Assembly: GCF_015624485.1 (NCBI RefSeq)
Contig: NZ_CP061378.1
Location: forward strand, 6,907,501 to 6,971,500
Direction: 5' to 3'
Length of the DNA: 64,000 nt
Source: Bradyrhizobium genosp. L
GTDB taxonomy: Bacteria; Pseudomonadota; Alphaproteobacteria; Rhizobiales; Xanthobacteraceae
Shown here piece after piece: positions 42,386-50,395 of this stretch (its first letter is position 1; each line of letters starts with the position of its first letter). A model generated the notes under the pieces. It searched no databases and had not been told where the DNA came from. It saw nothing but the letters and a program-made list of their open reading frames with translations. Both the position numbers and the translations under genes were made by a program.

Positions 42386-42685
42386 TTAGTAGTACCGGTC
42401 CGGCCACAAGGCCCAGCCCGGGCTCCAATGCGTGCGCGCCGGTGAGGCCTGCGCCTTGAGCGCGGCGACTTCCTCGACCGGCTTGGGATAGGCGCCGTAG
42501 AGCGCCGGCGGATAGACGCTGTCCCAGAACACGTAGCCGGGCTGGTAGGCATACCGCGCATGATGCGCGTGGTGGTACGCATGGTGCCGGTAGGGCACGG
42601 CGAGCTCCGCAGCGGAGGCCATGTCGGCCGCGACCAGGCCGGACGTGACGAGGGCGACGCTCAGGGCAAGGGCTCGGAGGCGCAT
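42386..42685 (-). CDS. Exported His/Tyr-rich small protein
   Basis: 99 residues: signal peptide (MRLRALALSVALVTSGLVAA, cleavage about ASA-A) and a mature part beginning AELAVPYRHHAYHHAHHARY, rich in His, Tyr and Ala, then Pro and Trp. ATG at 42685 has GAAGGA upstream. No family recognised. His-rich exported proteins can bind Ni, Zn or Cu, which is inference. Another, far richer His protein is encoded 2 kb away. Confidence 0.65.
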   Translation of the reverse strand: MRLRALALSVALVTSGLVAADMASAAELAVPYRHHAYHHAHHARYAYQPGYVFWDSVYPPALYGAYPKPVEEVAALKAQASPARTHWSPGWALWPDRYY

Positions 42686-42816
42686 GAGGAAAATCCTTCT
42701 CGAATCGGGGGTGGCTGAGTCGTAACTTGGATTAGTCGCGCTCGGTTCCCTTTGGTTCGTAGCTTTCGTATGCAAAGGGCACATGACACCGTTCGGCGGG
42801 CGACCGGCGACCGTCG

Positions 42817-43326
42817 CTAGAGCGAGGCCGCCGGCTCGCAGGCGGCGGACGCGGCCGCGCGCAGATGCAATTGCCCGTGCTGCCCGGAGGCGGTCGTGGT
42901 CCATTGCGCATCGATGCGCTGGAGATCGTGAGACAGCGTGCCGCGGTGGCTGCCCTCGGTCTCGAACGAGCCATTCCCGTCCGGTGACAGCTCAAAGATC
43001 TCGACCTGCAGATCGGACAATTTGATGAACATCCGCACGCCGATCTTCGTCACCTGGCGGCCTGCCTCGTATGAGCCGCAGCCGAGCGCCTCGGCATTCT
43101 CGTCGTTCAGGGCATGCACCTTGTCGAAGGTGATGACGACATTCTGCACCGTGCTGTCATGATCCCACAGGAATTCACCGATATAGGCGCGCGGCAGCTT
43201 TTCGGTCAGTTCCTTGACGTCCGTCGCGCGCACGGATGACACAAACATCAGGCTCGCAGCCGCAATCGCCAGAGCGAGGCGAATCCGGCCGGACAGCTTT
43301 GCGATCCCGGCACAACGCATGCGCAT
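42817..43326 (-). CDS. Exported protein of unknown function
   Basis: About 169 residues. A long positively charged leader and hydrophobic stretch (LALAIAAASLMFVSSVRA) indicates export. The mature part has beta-rich segments (YIGEFLWDHDSTVQNVVITF; VRMFIKLSDLQVEIFELSPD) and one internal Cys (LGCGSYE). I do not recognise the family. The start is ambiguous among nearby ATGs at 43326 and 43320. It is divergent from the epoxide-hydrolase-like gene. Confidence 0.6.
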   Translation of the reverse strand: MRMRCAGIAKLSGRIRLALAIAAASLMFVSSVRATDVKELTEKLPRAYIGEFLWDHDSTVQNVVITFDKVHALNDENAEALGCGSYEAGRQVTKIGVRMFIKLSDLQVEIFELSPDGNGSFETEGSHRGTLSHDLQRIDAQWTTTASGQHGQLHLRAAASAACEPAASL

Positions 43327-43433
43327 GCATCCCTCGAGCAAAGTTGCTATCGTTCCACGGTCTCAGCTAGCACCCGATCGCCGCCAGCGTACAATCACAT
43401 GCGCTGCAATGTCGATCCAGCCGGTTCCGCAAC

Positions 43434-44582
43434 ATGACAACACTTCCCGACGTTCCGCTCCCCTCCACCATCCGCTCGCGTTATGTCGATGGCATCAACG
43501 GGCTCACCATGCATGTGCTGGAGGCCGGCTTTGAGACACAGGGCCGGCCTCGCCTGTTGCTGCTGCACGGATTTCCGGAGCTCGCCTTTTCCTGGCGCAA
43601 GGTGATGCCTGACCTCGCCGCGGCCGGCTATCACGTGATCGCGCCGGACCAGCGCGGCTATGGCCGCACGACGGGATGGAATGCCGATTATGACGGCGAT
43701 CTCACGCCGTTCCGCCTGCCGAACATGGTGCGCGACGCGCTCGGGCTGGTGGCCGCGTTCGGCTATGGGCATGTCGATGCGGTGATTGGGCATGATGCCG
43801 GGTCGTCGGTCGCGGCATGGTGCGCGCTGATCCGGCCCGACGTCTTTCGCGCGGTGGCGATGATGAGCGCGCCGTTTGCCGGACCGCCGGCGCTGCCGTT
43901 CAACACGGCCGGCGCGCCGGCGAAGCCCGCGGTGAAGGATCCGGTGCACCAGGACCTGGCGGCGCTGCCGCGGCCGCGCAAGCATTACCAATGGTACTAT
44001 TCGACGCGCGAAGCCAATGGCGACATGCACCGCGCGCCGCAGGGCGTGCACGATTTCCTGCGCGGTTATTACCACCACAAGAGCGCGGATTGGGCCGACA
44101 ACAAGCCGTATCGGCTGGAATCATGGTCGGCAGGCGAGCTCGCGAAAATGCCGACCTACTACATCATGGACCTCGCCGACGACATGGCGGCGACCGTCGC
44201 CAAGGAGATGCCGTCGCCTGCGGCAATCGCCGCCAACACATGGTTGCCGGACCGCGATCTCGGCTATTACAGCGCGGAATATCGGCGCACCGGATTCCAG
44301 GGCGGGCTGCAATGGTATCGCTGCGGCACGTCGGGCGCGTTCACGGGCGAGATGCAGACCTGGGGCGGACGCACAATCGACCAGCCCTCGGTCTTTATCT
44401 CCGGGAAGCAGGATTGGGGCACCTATCAACGGCCCGGCGTGTTCGAGGCAATGCAGACCAAGGCCTGCACCAGGATGCTCGGCTGCCATCTGGTCGATGG
44501 CGCCGGCCATTGGGTGCAGCAGGAGCAGCCCGCCGAGGTCAGCCGTCTGCTGCTCCAGTTCCTCGCACGCGCGGTGCAATAG
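43434..44582 (+). CDS. Epoxide hydrolase-like alpha/beta hydrolase
   Basis: 382 residues. HGFPE at 45-49 forms the oxyanion hole of the epoxide hydrolase/haloalkane dehalogenase branch. The nucleophile is Asp121 in GHDAGSSVA rather than Ser, and the catalytic His is in DGAGHWVQQEQP near the C-terminus. Two cap-domain tyrosines expected of epoxide hydrolases may lie in HYQWYYST and RGYYHH. It opens epoxides or possibly dehalogenates. The start is ATG at 43434. The His-rich gene follows in the same direction after 94 bases. Confidence 0.85.
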   Translation: MTTLPDVPLPSTIRSRYVDGINGLTMHVLEAGFETQGRPRLLLLHGFPELAFSWRKVMPDLAAAGYHVIAPDQRGYGRTTGWNADYDGDLTPFRLPNMVRDALGLVAAFGYGHVDAVIGHDAGSSVAAWCALIRPDVFRAVAMMSAPFAGPPALPFNTAGAPAKPAVKDPVHQDLAALPRPRKHYQWYYSTREANGDMHRAPQGVHDFLRGYYHHKSADWADNKPYRLESWSAGELAKMPTYYIMDLADDMAATVAKEMPSPAAIAANTWLPDRDLGYYSAEYRRTGFQGGLQWYRCGTSGAFTGEMQTWGGRTIDQPSVFISGKQDWGTYQRPGVFEAMQTKACTRMLGCHLVDGAGHWVQQEQPAEVSRLLLQFLARAVQ

Positions 44583-44676
44583 GAGATTGTCCCGGATTTT
44601 TCGGGAACAACTACCCTGACCTCGCGTTGCGGTCTGCCGATGATTTGTCCGGCGACCCCAACGAGGAGGAATAACC

Positions 44677-45039
44677 ATGGAAAGGAAGATTGCCGGACTG
44701 CTTGGCGCCGTCGTGTCGCTTGGCGCGCTCGGTAGTGCCCAAGCCGCATCGGCGCCCGCACCGACCGAGGTGCTACAGGCGAATTCTTACGCTGAATTGC
44801 TGGAGCCGATCTCCAACGCCTCCGCGAAGCTCCAAGCGCTCGACGAAGCCGCGCCGCCGGCGGCCCGTGAGAACCTGCAGATGGCCCAGTTCTACCATCA
44901 CCATCATCACCACCATCATCATCACCACCACGGCTACCATCGCCGCTACGCCCCCCCTGTGATCGTGGTGCCGCGCTATCGGCGCCATCATCACCATCAT
45001 CACCACCACCATCACAGCTTCTATCGGCGCGACTACTGA
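44677..45039 (+). CDS. Exported polyhistidine protein
   Basis: 120 residues: signal peptide (MERKIAGLLGAVVSLGALGS, cleavage about AQA-A), a helical segment of ~45 residues, then a run of 12 consecutive His, GYHRRYAPPVIVVPRYRR, a run of 10 consecutive His, and SFYRRDY. ATG at 44677 is preceded by GAGGAGGA, so expression looks strong. The mature protein should bind Ni2+, Zn2+ or Cu2+ tightly in the periplasm. Codons alternate CAT and CAC, so this is protein-level selection rather than simple triplet slippage. No family name known to me. Confidence 0.75.
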   Translation: MERKIAGLLGAVVSLGALGSAQAASAPAPTEVLQANSYAELLEPISNASAKLQALDEAAPPAARENLQMAQFYHHHHHHHHHHHHGYHRRYAPPVIVVPRYRRHHHHHHHHHHSFYRRDY

Positions 45040-45061
45040 GCGCGACCGACGCACGATATGA

Positions 45062-45085
45062 CAACGGGGCCTGCGGGCCCCGTTG
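45062..45085. terminator. Hairpin after polyhistidine gene
   Basis: CAACGGGGCC-TGCG-GGCCCCGTTG is a perfect 10-bp stem with a 4-base loop between convergent genes. No T-run follows, so it may be a weak or rho-assisted terminator in either direction. Confidence 0.6.
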
Positions 45086-45112
45086 CCACGCCGGCCATAA
45101 TGTGGCGCGCAG

Positions 45113-45835
45113 TCAGTCGCCGCGCGCTTTCTCCTTGGCCGTGCGGTGCAGGTGGCGATAGGTGCCGTCGAACACGGTGTCGGTCGACGATGTCCATTCG
45201 GTGCCGGCGGCCAGTTTGGGCCGATTGCTGTAGATACGGCGCGCCTGCAATTCGCGCTCGGCTGCCTCTTCCTCGTCCATCGGCGCGAGCTGAAAATTCG
45301 CCTCTTCCGGGATCACGATGATCTGCGCGAACGGCTCGTTCGGCCGGAAGATATGGGTACGCCCTTCGGCCGGGGCCTTGAAGACGCAAAAGAACAGCAT
45401 CGGCCACCAGTTGCGTATCAGCGCAGGCACGGCGATCGGCACCGTGTCGGTGCGGTCGGTGTAGAAGCGCGGATGCGGCTCGGTGCGGATCGCCATCCCC
45501 TTCTCGACCTTGAGATCGAGCAGTATCTGATAGGTATAGAACGTGTCGCCGAAATTCCGGAATGGCGGCCATTGCACCCCGCTATCCGGCGGAGCGCCCC
45601 AGTCGGCATCGAACCGCAAGCGGCCGCCCTGCGTGGTGACGTGCAGTTCGAAGTCGTAGGGGTAGAACAGCTCGATCCCGTACTGCGCGCCTTCCGAGAA
45701 TGGCACACAATGCCAGACCTGTTCGCGAGAACCGTCGGTGCGTGGTTCGCGGTTGCCTGCCCAGCCGGGGATGTCGAGCTTGGTCCGTCGGGGCGCCAGC
45801 CGCGCGTCGTTCAGCCGGTATTTGACCGTGTCCAT
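45113..45835 (-). CDS. Protein of unknown function, DUF6065-like in places
   Basis: About 240 residues, no signal peptide. VWHCVPFSEGAQYGIELFYP and NWWPMLFFCVFKAPAEGRTH are the best conserved-looking parts, with beta-rich sequence between. The phrase around HCVPFSEGAQYGIEL recalls DUF6065-type proteins, but I am not certain. The C-terminus is charged (DEEEAAERELQARRI). I chose ATG at 45835 with GCGGGGGC upstream; ATG at 45859 is the alternative. It is divergent from mbfA, but the palindrome lies nearer mbfA. Confidence 0.6.
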   Translation of the reverse strand: MDTVKYRLNDARLAPRRTKLDIPGWAGNREPRTDGSREQVWHCVPFSEGAQYGIELFYPYDFELHVTTQGGRLRFDADWGAPPDSGVQWPPFRNFGDTFYTYQILLDLKVEKGMAIRTEPHPRFYTDRTDTVPIAVPALIRNWWPMLFFCVFKAPAEGRTHIFRPNEPFAQIIVIPEEANFQLAPMDEEEAAERELQARRIYSNRPKLAAGTEWTSSTDTVFDGTYRHLHRTAKEKARGD

Positions 45836-45944
45836 GGCATAGCCCCCGCTTACGAGCATCTGGAACTCGAACGAACCCGAACAGGCATGGTTCCATCGGC
45901 GTGATCGTTCGAAATCGCAATTGACCGTTCGCGCGCCGGATCAT

Positions 45945-45961
45945 ATTAGAATTATTCTAAT
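45945..45961. promoter_or_regulatory. Iron control element-like palindrome before mbfA
   Basis: ATTAGAAT-T-ATTCTAAT is a perfect 8+1+8 palindrome 29 bases before the mbfA start, directly followed by another half-site (TTCTAA, 45961-45966). It matches the TTAGAA...TTCTAA form of the Irr-bound iron control element of Bradyrhizobium. Confidence 0.85.
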
Positions 45962-45990
45962 TCTAAACTACGTGATGAACTGGTGTTCCC

Positions 45991-46962
45991 GTGAAGAAGT
46001 TTGCCGATCTGTCCGAGCGCGAGGTGCTCGCGGTTGCGATCGCCTCCGAGGAGGAGGATAGCCGCATCTATATGAGCTTCGCGGAGGACCTGGCCGAACG
46101 CTATCCTGATACCGCAAAGATCTACGAGGAAATGGCCGAGGAGGAGCGCGGCCACCGCCACCGGCTGCTCGAGCTCTATGAGCAGCGCTTCGGCCCGCAT
46201 CTGCCGCCGATCCGGCGCGAGGACGTCAAGGGCTTCCTGCGCCGCCGTCCGGTCTGGCTCACCAAGAACCTGTCGCTCGACACCATCCGCAAGGAAGTCG
46301 AGACCATGGAGCTCGAGGCCGAGCGCTTCTACGCCCGCGCCGCCGAGAAGGCCGAGGATGTCGGCGTCCGCCGCCTGCTCGGCGATCTCGCCGACGAGGA
46401 GAAGCACCACGAGAAGCGCGCGGTGCAACTGACCGGCGAGATCCTCAAGCCCGATGTGCGTGCCGAGGAAGACCGCACGCGGCGGCGGATGTTCGTGCTG
46501 CAATATGTGCAGCCGGGGCTGGCCGGATTGATGGACGGCTCGGTCTCGACATTGGCGCCGCTGTTCGCGGCCGCCTTCGCTACGCATCACAACTGGCAGA
46601 CCTTCCTGGTCGGGCTTGCCGCCTCGATCGGCGCCGGCATCAGCATGGGATTTGCGGAGGCTTTGTCCGACGACGGCTCGCTGACCGGCCGCGGCTCGCC
46701 CTGGCTGCGCGGGCTGACCTGCGGATTGATGACGACGCTCGGTGGATTGGGCCACACCATTCCCTATCTCGTGCCGGATGCGTGGCCGAACGCATTCTGG
46801 ATCGCGACCGCGATCGCCGGTGTCGTCGTGTTCTTCGAACTGTGGGCGATCGCCTTCATCCGCGCACGCTACATGGACACGCCGTTCCTGCAGGCGGTAT
46901 TCCAGATCGTGCTCGGCGGCGTCATCGTGCTCGGTGTGGGAATTCTGATCGGCGCGGCGTAG
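45991..46962 (+). CDS. mbfA: Membrane-bound ferritin-like iron exporter MbfA
   Basis: 323 residues. An N-terminal ferritin-like di-iron domain (SEEEDSRIYMSFAEDLAERY; EMAEEERGHRHRLLELYEQR; DLADEEKHHEKRAVQLTGEI) is fused to a VIT1/CCC1-type transporter with about five helices (LAGLMDGSVSTLAPLFAAAF; VGLAASIGAGISMGFAEALS). This fusion is MbfA, known in Bradyrhizobium and Agrobacterium as an inner-membrane iron exporter protecting against iron and peroxide. The start is GTG at 45991. An Irr-type palindrome overlaps the presumed promoter, so repression under low iron and expression under high iron are expected. Confidence 0.93.
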   Translation: MKKFADLSEREVLAVAIASEEEDSRIYMSFAEDLAERYPDTAKIYEEMAEEERGHRHRLLELYEQRFGPHLPPIRREDVKGFLRRRPVWLTKNLSLDTIRKEVETMELEAERFYARAAEKAEDVGVRRLLGDLADEEKHHEKRAVQLTGEILKPDVRAEEDRTRRRMFVLQYVQPGLAGLMDGSVSTLAPLFAAAFATHHNWQTFLVGLAASIGAGISMGFAEALSDDGSLTGRGSPWLRGLTCGLMTTLGGLGHTIPYLVPDAWPNAFWIATAIAGVVVFFELWAIAFIRARYMDTPFLQAVFQIVLGGVIVLGVGILIGAA

Positions 46963-47135
46963 AGCTGCTTCTTCCCGCACGCGGAGCACGGTGAGGGCAA
47001 CTCCGATCAAGCGCAGCAATTGCCGTGGCACTACAAGCCACGCGAGGCCGGCTTGCACGATACGTGATCGCGCAACGCTTGCGGGCTGTGTCCAAACCGC
47101 CCATCATCGACGCCAACCAGAACCGGGAGCAAACC

Positions 47136-48608
47136 GTGGCCAAATCGCAATGGAGTTTCAAGACCGCCGTCGAATTGTCGGAGGCGCTGCGCAGCAAGCA
47201 GGTCTCGGCCGTCGAACTCGCGGAGGATGCGATCGGCCGCATCGAGCGGCATGACGACAAGGTCAACGCGATCTGCGTGCGCGACTTCGAGCGCGGCCTG
47301 GCTGCCGCCCGCGCCGCCGACGCGGCGATCGCGCGCGGCGAGCACAAGCCGCTCACCGGCATCCCGATCACGGTGAAGGAATCCTACAACATCGCGGGAC
47401 TGCCGACGACCTGGGGCTTTCCGCCGCAAAAGGATTTCGTCCCGCCGGAGGATTCGCTTCCCGTCACCCGTGTCAAGGACGCCGGCGCCGTCATCCTCGG
47501 CAAGACCAATGTGCCGGTCGCGCTCGCCGACTGGCAGAGCTACAACGAGATCTACGGCACCACCAACAATCCCTATGACCTCCGCCGCACGCCGGGCGGC
47601 TCCTCCGGCGGCTCGTCGGCGGCGCTGGCCGCAGGCTACGGCGCACTGTCGCTCGGCTCCGACATCGGGGGCTCCCTGCGCGTGCCGGCGTTCCATTGCG
47701 GCGTCTATGCGCACAAGCCGACCTTCGACCTGCTGGCCTCGCGCGGCCATGTCGCACCGCCGGCGCCGCCGCTGGCCTATGAACGCGACCTTGCGGTGAT
47801 CGGTCCGATGGCCCGCGGCACGGCCGACCTCACGCTGCTGCTCGACGTGATGGCCGGCCCCGATCCGCTCGATGCCGGCAAGGCCTATAAACTCGAACTG
47901 CCGGCGGCGCGCCACGCGAACCTGAAGGATTTCCGTATCCTCGTGATCGACACCGATCCGGTGCTGCCGACCGACAAGGCCGTCCGCGGCACCATCGACA
48001 AGCTCGCCAGCAACCTCGACAAGGCCGGCGCCAAGGTGTCGCGGTCGAGCCCGTTGCTGCCGGACTTCGCAGCCTCATCGCGGCTCTATATGCGGATGCT
48101 GCTGTCGTTCCTCGCTGCGACCTTCCCGCCCGATGTCTATGCCGGCGCCTGCGCGATGGCGGCCGCACTGCCGGCCGACAACACCAGCCTGCAGGCCGAG
48201 CGGCTGCGCGGCATCGCGATGAGCCATCGCGACTGGGTGCATGCGAGCGTCGGCCGAAGCCGGCTGCGCGCGCAATGGCGGGAGCTCTTCAAGTCGTTCG
48301 ACGCGGTGATCTGTCCGATCATGCCGACGCCGGCCTATCCGCACGATCATTCTCCCGACCAGGAGCAGCGCAAGATCCTGATCGACGGTGAGCCGCACGT
48401 CTATCCCGACCAGCTCGCCTGGCCCGGCATTGCGACGCTGCCCGGCCTTCCCTCCACCGCGATCCCGACCGGCTTTGCGCCGGACGGACTGCCGGTCGGT
48501 GTGCAGATCGTCGGCCCATGGCTGGAAGACCGCACGCCGCTCAAGCTCGCCGAGCTGATCGAGCGTGAGTTCGGTGGTTTCGTGCCGCCGAAGATGTTCG
48601 ATGATTGA
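47136..48608 (+). CDS. Amidase (amidase-signature family)
   Basis: 490 residues. The Ser-cisSer-Lys triad can be placed: Lys81 in GIPITVKESYN, cis-Ser156 in TPGGSSGGSSAAL, and nucleophile Ser180 in GSDIGGSLRVPA; the 24-residue Ser-Ser spacing is normal. The enzyme hydrolyses amides, with specificity unknown; full-length GatA is unlikely without gatB/gatC nearby. GTG at 47136 follows GGGAG, whereas the frame upstream to 47025 is not amidase-like. No signal peptide. A family D repeat follows the stop codon. Confidence 0.9.
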   Translation: MAKSQWSFKTAVELSEALRSKQVSAVELAEDAIGRIERHDDKVNAICVRDFERGLAAARAADAAIARGEHKPLTGIPITVKESYNIAGLPTTWGFPPQKDFVPPEDSLPVTRVKDAGAVILGKTNVPVALADWQSYNEIYGTTNNPYDLRRTPGGSSGGSSAALAAGYGALSLGSDIGGSLRVPAFHCGVYAHKPTFDLLASRGHVAPPAPPLAYERDLAVIGPMARGTADLTLLLDVMAGPDPLDAGKAYKLELPAARHANLKDFRILVIDTDPVLPTDKAVRGTIDKLASNLDKAGAKVSRSSPLLPDFAASSRLYMRMLLSFLAATFPPDVYAGACAMAAALPADNTSLQAERLRGIAMSHRDWVHASVGRSRLRAQWRELFKSFDAVICPIMPTPAYPHDHSPDQEQRKILIDGEPHVYPDQLAWPGIATLPGLPSTAIPTGFAPDGLPVGVQIVGPWLEDRTPLKLAELIEREFGGFVPPKMFDD

Positions 48609-48623
48609 GTGAGGCTAACGCCC

Positions 48624-48718
48624 GTCATTGCGAGCGAAGCGAAGCAATCCATATATCCCCTTGCGCGGAGAGATGGATTGCTTCGTCGCTGTCGCTCCTC
48701 GCAATGACTGGGGAGAGG
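48624..48718. repeat. Intergenic inverted repeat, family D
   Basis: GTCATTGCGAGCGAAGCGAA and the matching CGCAATGAC end, with GAAGCAATCCAT / ATGGATTGCTTC inside. Only copy of this family seen in the window. Confidence 0.8.
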
Positions 48719-48734
48719 TCTGGGAGAACCATCA

Positions 48735-49088
48735 ATGAACAACGACCTGGAAGAACTCACAAAACTCAACAAGGACTACGTCGATTCCGTTCAGAACTGC
48801 GATGTCAAACGCTTCGACGAGATCCTGGCGCAGGACTTCTACGCCACCAATCCCGACAAGAGCCTGGTCGATCGCGCCGGCTTCCTGAAGCAGACCGCGA
48901 TCCCGGTGAAGATCAAGGGACTGACGGCCGAGGACGTCAAGATCCGCATCCTTGGTGATTTCGCGATCATCCACGCCCGTACCAGCTATCTTGATGCCGA
49001 GGGCAAGCAGGCCTATGGCCGATACACCGATTGCTGGGCGAAGCAGAACGGGACGTGGCTCGCGGTGTCAGCCCACGTGGCGCGGTAG
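48735..49088 (+). CDS. NTF2-like (SnoaL/DUF4440) protein
   Basis: 117 residues of the cone-shaped NTF2-like fold: helix ELTKLNKDYVDSVQNCDVKR, EILAQDFYATNPDKSLVDRA, then strands ending GRYTDCWAKQNGTWLAVSAH. Such proteins may be isomerases, hydrolases or ligand-binding; no catalytic residues can be assigned with confidence. GGGAGA precedes ATG at 48735. It stands alone between two repeats. Confidence 0.85.
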   Translation: MNNDLEELTKLNKDYVDSVQNCDVKRFDEILAQDFYATNPDKSLVDRAGFLKQTAIPVKIKGLTAEDVKIRILGDFAIIHARTSYLDAEGKQAYGRYTDCWAKQNGTWLAVSAHVAR

Positions 49089-49095
49089 CACAGCC

Positions 49096-49216
49096 GTCGT
49101 CCCGGCGAAGGCCGGGACCCATAACCACGGCTATCCGTGGTGAATAAAGAAAGCCGTCCACCTTGGTGCCCAAAGCGAGGCTGCGGCGTATGGGTCCCGG
49201 CCTTCGCCGGGACGAC
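49096..49216. repeat. Intergenic inverted repeat, family B (copy 4)
   Basis: GTCGTCCCGGCGAAGGCCGG / CCGGCCTTCGCCGGGACGAC ends; inner arms CCCATAACCACGG and TATGGG. It ends two bases before the alcohol dehydrogenase stop codon. Confidence 0.85.
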
Positions 49217-49218
49217 GA

Positions 49219-50307
49219 CTAGCTATCGAACATGATCACGCTGCGCAGCGTCTTGCCGGCTTTCATATTGGCAAAACCTTCGTTGATCTCGCTCAGCTTC
49301 AGCTTGGCCGAGATCCAGTCCTCCAGGTGCAGCCGGCCGCGCATGTAGAAATCGACCAAACGCGGCATGTCGACGCGGAAATGGTTGGAGCCCATCGAGG
49401 AGCCCTGGATCCTGCGCTCGCGCAGGAAATCGAAGCCGTGCAGCTCGATCTTCTGGCCGAACGGAATCATGCCGACGATGGTCGCGGTGCCCCCCGCCGC
49501 CAGCATGCCGAACGCCTGCTCGGCGGTGTCCTTGCGGCCGAGCACTTCGAAGGAGTGCTGCACGCCGCCGCCGGTGAGCTCGCGCACCTGCTGCACGACG
49601 TCGCCCCGGGCGGGATCGACGATGTCGGTGGCACCTAATTTGGTCGCAAGCTGCAATTTGGCCGGGTTGGTGTCTACAGCGATGATGCGGCCAGCGCCGG
49701 CGATCTGCGCGCCGTTGATCGCGGCCATGCCGACCCCGCCGCAGCCGATCACCGCGACCGTCTCGCCGGCGGTGACCTTCGCGGTGTTGACGACGGCGCC
49801 ATAGCCGGTGATGACGCCGCAGCCGATCAGTGCGGCGAGATCGAGCGGCATCTCCTTCTTGATCTTCACGATGGCGTTCTCATGCACCAGCATCTGCTCG
49901 GCGAACGAGGACAGATTGAGGAACTGGTTCAACTTCTCCTTCCTGCCCCAGGACAGCCGGTTGGAGGCGCCCGGCAGCATCTTCACCGTGGTGTCGGTGC
50001 ACAGCACGGTGCGGCCGGTGGTGCAATTGTCGCAGGTGCCGCAGAACACCGACAGGCAGGTGACGACGTGATCGCCGGGCTTCACATAATTGACGTCGGA
50101 GCCGACCTTCTCGACCACGCCGGCCGATTCATGGCCGAGCACGGCCGGCAGCGGATGCGGATAAAGCCCTTCCATGAAGTGGAGGTCGGAATGGCAGAGG
50201 CCCGCGACCGCGGTGCGGATCAGGACTTCGCGTGGCCCCGGATTGGGCACGCTGACATCCTCGATCACCAGCGGCTTGTTGACTTCATGCAGGACGGCGG
50301 CCTTCAT
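49219..50307 (-). CDS. Zinc-dependent alcohol dehydrogenase (MDR superfamily)
   Basis: 362 residues. Catalytic zinc: Cys in GLCHSDLHF and His/Glu in LGHESAGVVE; structural zinc: four Cys in FCGTCDNCTTGRTVLC. The Rossmann motif is VIGCGGVGMAAINGAQIAGA, with Asp (AVDTNPAK) indicating NAD. The length and CGVITGYGAVVNTAKVTAGE place it in the class III-like group, but the formaldehyde/glutathione residues are not clear. ATG at 50307 has GAGGAAA. It is followed on the same strand by the AidB-like gene's 3' end, separated by 88 bases; a joint role in acyl metabolism is possible. Confidence 0.9.
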   Translation of the reverse strand: MKAAVLHEVNKPLVIEDVSVPNPGPREVLIRTAVAGLCHSDLHFMEGLYPHPLPAVLGHESAGVVEKVGSDVNYVKPGDHVVTCLSVFCGTCDNCTTGRTVLCTDTTVKMLPGASNRLSWGRKEKLNQFLNLSSFAEQMLVHENAIVKIKKEMPLDLAALIGCGVITGYGAVVNTAKVTAGETVAVIGCGGVGMAAINGAQIAGAGRIIAVDTNPAKLQLATKLGATDIVDPARGDVVQQVRELTGGGVQHSFEVLGRKDTAEQAFGMLAAGGTATIVGMIPFGQKIELHGFDFLRERRIQGSSMGSNHFRVDMPRLVDFYMRGRLHLEDWISAKLKLSEINEGFANMKAGKTLRSVIMFDS

Positions 50308-50346
50308 CGGGATTTCCTCTCGCGTTTATTGTTGAGCACGCGCTCC

Positions 50347-50365
50347 ACCTCTCCCAAAGGGAGAG
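50347..50365. repeat. Small hairpin (CCTCTCCCAAAGGGAGAGG)
   Basis: A short perfect palindrome near the alcohol dehydrogenase promoter, related to the ends of family E repeats. Confidence 0.6.
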
Positions 50366-50395
50366 GTAAGATTGCGCAAGCGGCTAGAGATGACC

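Noticed and set aside
45062..45085. Hairpin after the polyhistidine gene considered as a riboswitch
   Set aside because: A single 10-bp stem at a 3' end without conserved ligand-binding features; a terminator or barrier fits better.
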